Assembly: GCA_012511245.1 (NCBI GenBank)
Contig: JAAZGM010000073.1
Location: 1 to 31,448, forward strand
Direction: 5' to 3'
Source: Methanomicrobiales archaeon
GTDB lineage: Archaea; Halobacteriota; Methanomicrobia; Methanomicrobiales; Methanoculleaceae
DNA: 31,448 nucleotides
A program made the translations under genes and the position numbers. The notes below the pieces were generated by a model, which saw only the letters and a list, made by a program, of their open reading frames with translations, was not told where the DNA came from and made no database searches. Shown here in pieces: positions 30,232 to 31,448 of the stretch. Numbering within the stretch: the stretch's first letter is position 1; the number at the start of each line of letters is the position of its first letter.

Positions 30232-30651
30232 ATGGAAGGAGAAAGGCCGCTTGATGATGAACTCCAGCGCCTCAGGGAGGAACGCCTCCGGAAGCTCGAG
30301 GAGAAGTTCACGGGAACGCCCGGCGGGGGCGTCATCGAGATCGCGGACGGCATGTTCCAGAATATCCTGCAGGAACATCCCGCTCTGGTCATCGATGTCT
30401 GGGCGGAATGGTGCGGCCCCTGCCGGATGGTGGCCCCGGTCATCGAGGATCTTGCGCGTGACCTCGCCGGCAGGGTGACGTTTGGTAAGTGTGACGTCGA
30501 CCAGAATCCCCGGATAGCAGCGAGTTTCAGCATAACAGCGATACCCACACTCCTGTTCTTCGCAAACGGCATGCTGATCGACCGGGTGGTCGGCGCACTC
30601 CCGAAAGAAGCCATCAAGACACGGGTCATGCGGGCGTTCGGTGCCGGTTAG
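30232..30651 (+). CDS. trxA: Thioredoxin with N-terminal helical extension
   Basis: This 139-residue cytoplasmic thiol-disulfide protein has the active site W-C-G-P-C with C61 and C64 and the preceding V-I-D-V-W-A-E. The buried D-V-D-Q-N-P strand and the cis-proline loop T-A-I-P-T-L follow, with G-A-L-P-K-E in the last helix; all are classical thioredoxin features. About 30 extra charged residues (E-L-Q-R-L-R-E-E-R-L-R-K-L-E-E-K) precede the fold and probably form a helix. TTTAATATG some 25-35 bases upstream of ATG 30232 suggests a leaderless mRNA. Its 3' end overlaps the convergent PCD-like gene by 4 bases. Confidence 0.93.
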   Translation: MEGERPLDDELQRLREERLRKLEEKFTGTPGGGVIEIADGMFQNILQEHPALVIDVWAEWCGPCRMVAPVIEDLARDLAGRVTFGKCDVDQNPRIAASFSITAIPTLLFFANGMLIDRVVGALPKEAIKTRVMRAFGAG

Positions 30652-30995
30652 AGGGACGTCCCCCGTCGGCGCCGAAGCCATCCGGAGAGGCGGGCAGCCA
30701 TGATGAAATCGTTTTTTGAGAGCCCGCCGATGGCGTAGGTATACCAGGCGACATCCACAAATCGACCTGCGTGGATACCGATGTCCGGGAGATGCTTCTC
30801 TCGCGCAGCAAACCCGGCGACCTCGGTGAAGAACGCCATCGCCTCATCAAACCCTTTGCAGGCAAACCGGGCGGTGAGCCGCCCATCCTCAAACGACCAG
30901 TCCGGGATCTCCGGCAGGAGGGTAGCGATCTCCCGCCGGGTCAGCGGTGCCGTATCCGCGACATCCGGAATGATAGCCTCAGACGAAAGATCCAT
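30648..30995 (-). CDS. Pterin-4a-carbinolamine dehydratase-like protein with altered active-site motif
   Basis: This 115-residue protein has the PCD/DCoH fold pattern: L-T-R-R-E-I-A-T-L-L-P-E-I-P-D-W, F-K/D-type strand R-L-T-A-R-F, F-D-E-A-M-A-F-F-T-E-V-A helix, E-K-H-L-P-D, and Y-A-I-G-G-L-S-K-N-D-F-I-M-A-A-R-L. In active dehydratases the core reads H-H-P and T-H-x2-(G/A)-G-L. Here only His68 is kept; the second His is Leu69 and the later one is Tyr87. The classical dehydration of 4a-hydroxy-tetrahydropterin is therefore doubtful, and methanogens use tetrahydromethanopterin instead of biopterin. PCD-like proteins have also been linked to molybdopterin metabolism; that is only a possibility. 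GGTGAGGGATC lies upstream of ATG 30995. Confidence 0.8.
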   Translation of the reverse strand: MDLSSEAIIPDVADTAPLTRREIATLLPEIPDWSFEDGRLTARFACKGFDEAMAFFTEVAGFAAREKHLPDIGIHAGRFVDVAWYTYAIGGLSKNDFIMAARLSGWLRRRRGTSL

Positions 30996-31067
30996 ACTGA
31001 TCCCTCACCGGAGAGAGTGAAAAAGGTTATTCTTCAGAGGAGCATCCGTTCTCCCCCGGGTGCCGCC

Positions 31068-31448
31068 TTAGACCTCGATCAGCCGGTATGTCTCTTCTCC
31101 GAGACCGAGTTCGGCGGCATAGGTGATCTGGTACCGGCCGTCCGTGTAATCCCAGATCCCCCTGAACTTGTCTTCCCCCGGGGCAAAGTTCCCGGTAAGC
31201 TGCGTCCGGGAGAACCCCTGTTCGCTGTTGACGAGGTCGAAGCTCGCGTGGTCGATAGCGACCGGGTCGGTGGAGGCGAGGATGCCGATGTCGGGGACGA
31301 CGGCTGCATCGCTCCAGGGGACGCAGTCGCAATCCGGGGTGATGCCGATGAGGAAGTTGATGTAGCCGACCCGCCCGGGCTTATCGTGAACCGCGCCGAG
31401 GGCGTACTCACAGAGGCGCTCGATGAACGGCCGGATCTCCGTCGTCCA
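31068..31448 (-). CDS. DUF362-family protein, C-terminal part (truncated by window edge)
   Basis: The frame is open to the last base, so only the final 126 residues are seen, ending E-T-Y-R-L-I-E-V at a TAA at 31068-31070. The segment Y-I-N-F-L-I-G-I-T-P-D-C-D-C, continued by V-V-P-D-I-G-I-L-A-S-T-D-P-V-A-I-D, is characteristic of DUF362 proteins. Many of these carry 4Fe-4S ferredoxin-type clusters further upstream and are annotated as uncharacterised Fe-S centre proteins. The cysteine pair C-D-C is typical of the subgroup. Function is unknown. Shorter ORFs in other frames of this stretch are shadows. Confidence 0.8.
   Translation of the reverse strand, partial: WTTEIRPFIERLCEYALGAVHDKPGRVGYINFLIGITPDCDCVPWSDAAVVPDIGILASTDPVAIDHASFDLVNSEQGFSRTQLTGNFAPGEDKFRGIWDYTDGRYQITYAAELGLGEETYRLIEV

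Noticed and set aside
1..31448. CRISPR arrays, insertion sequences, integrase or phage genes
   Set aside because: No regularly spaced repeats, transposase, integrase or phage structural genes were seen on either strand.

Overview
The window reads as GC-rich chromosomal DNA from a hydrogenotrophic methanogen of the Methanomicrobiales, most like Methanoculleus (lineage inferred from remembered family sequences, not from a search). Methenyl-tetrahydromethanopterin cyclohydrolase fixes the methanogenic lifestyle. An Lsm protein, ribosomal protein L37e, archaeal SepF, ZPR1, TATA-box promoters and an initiator tRNA without encoded CCA fix the archaeal origin. Genes are densely packed on both strands in short operons. 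Many starts are preceded by GGTGA or GGAGG-type ribosome binding sites; others look leaderless.

Layout. 1-1166 (+): two pyridoxamine-phosphate-oxidase-like flavoproteins (the first cut by the window edge) and a 2[4Fe-4S] ferredoxin. 1186-2133 (-): mch. 2246-3721 (+): thiM-thiE thiazole salvage pair. 3808-4290 (+): a TsaA/TrmO-family protein. 4382-7543 (+): a molybdate/tungstate-type ABC operon (binding lipoprotein, permease, ATPase) with a second TsaA-family gene inside it. 7544-8280: no plus-strand gene; the minus strand carries an intact 52-residue rubredoxin and, about 400 bp away, a decayed rubredoxin copy. 8367-14470 (-): HerA-like ATPase, DHA2-type MFS exporter, DUF5518 membrane protein, and an operon of a tiny two-helix membrane protein, arginine deiminase and carbamate kinase. 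14606-16757 (+): a small unknown ORF and a DrrAB-like ABC exporter.

16853-25915 (+) is the most system-like part of the window. It holds a tandem CheW protein, a double-Cache methyl-accepting protein, a CheA with a fused receiver, a receiver-histidine kinase, a membrane PAS kinase whose acceptor histidine is replaced by threonine, and a GNAT acetyltransferase. No CheB, CheR, CheC, CheD, stand-alone CheY or archaellum gene lies nearby, so signal probably flows from the receptor to CheA-REC and on to the accessory kinases. That flow is inference.

25979-27744 (-) carries a 78-residue unknown, ZPR1, SepF and a PUA-domain protein. 27853-29725 (+) is the conserved archaeal lsm-rpl37e-purF run. The remainder holds initiator tRNA-Met (-), thioredoxin (+), a pterin-carbinolamine-dehydratase-like protein with a degraded active-site motif (-), and the C-terminal end of a DUF362 Fe-S-type protein (-) cut by the window edge. 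The 29726-29995 spacer shows no convincing gene.
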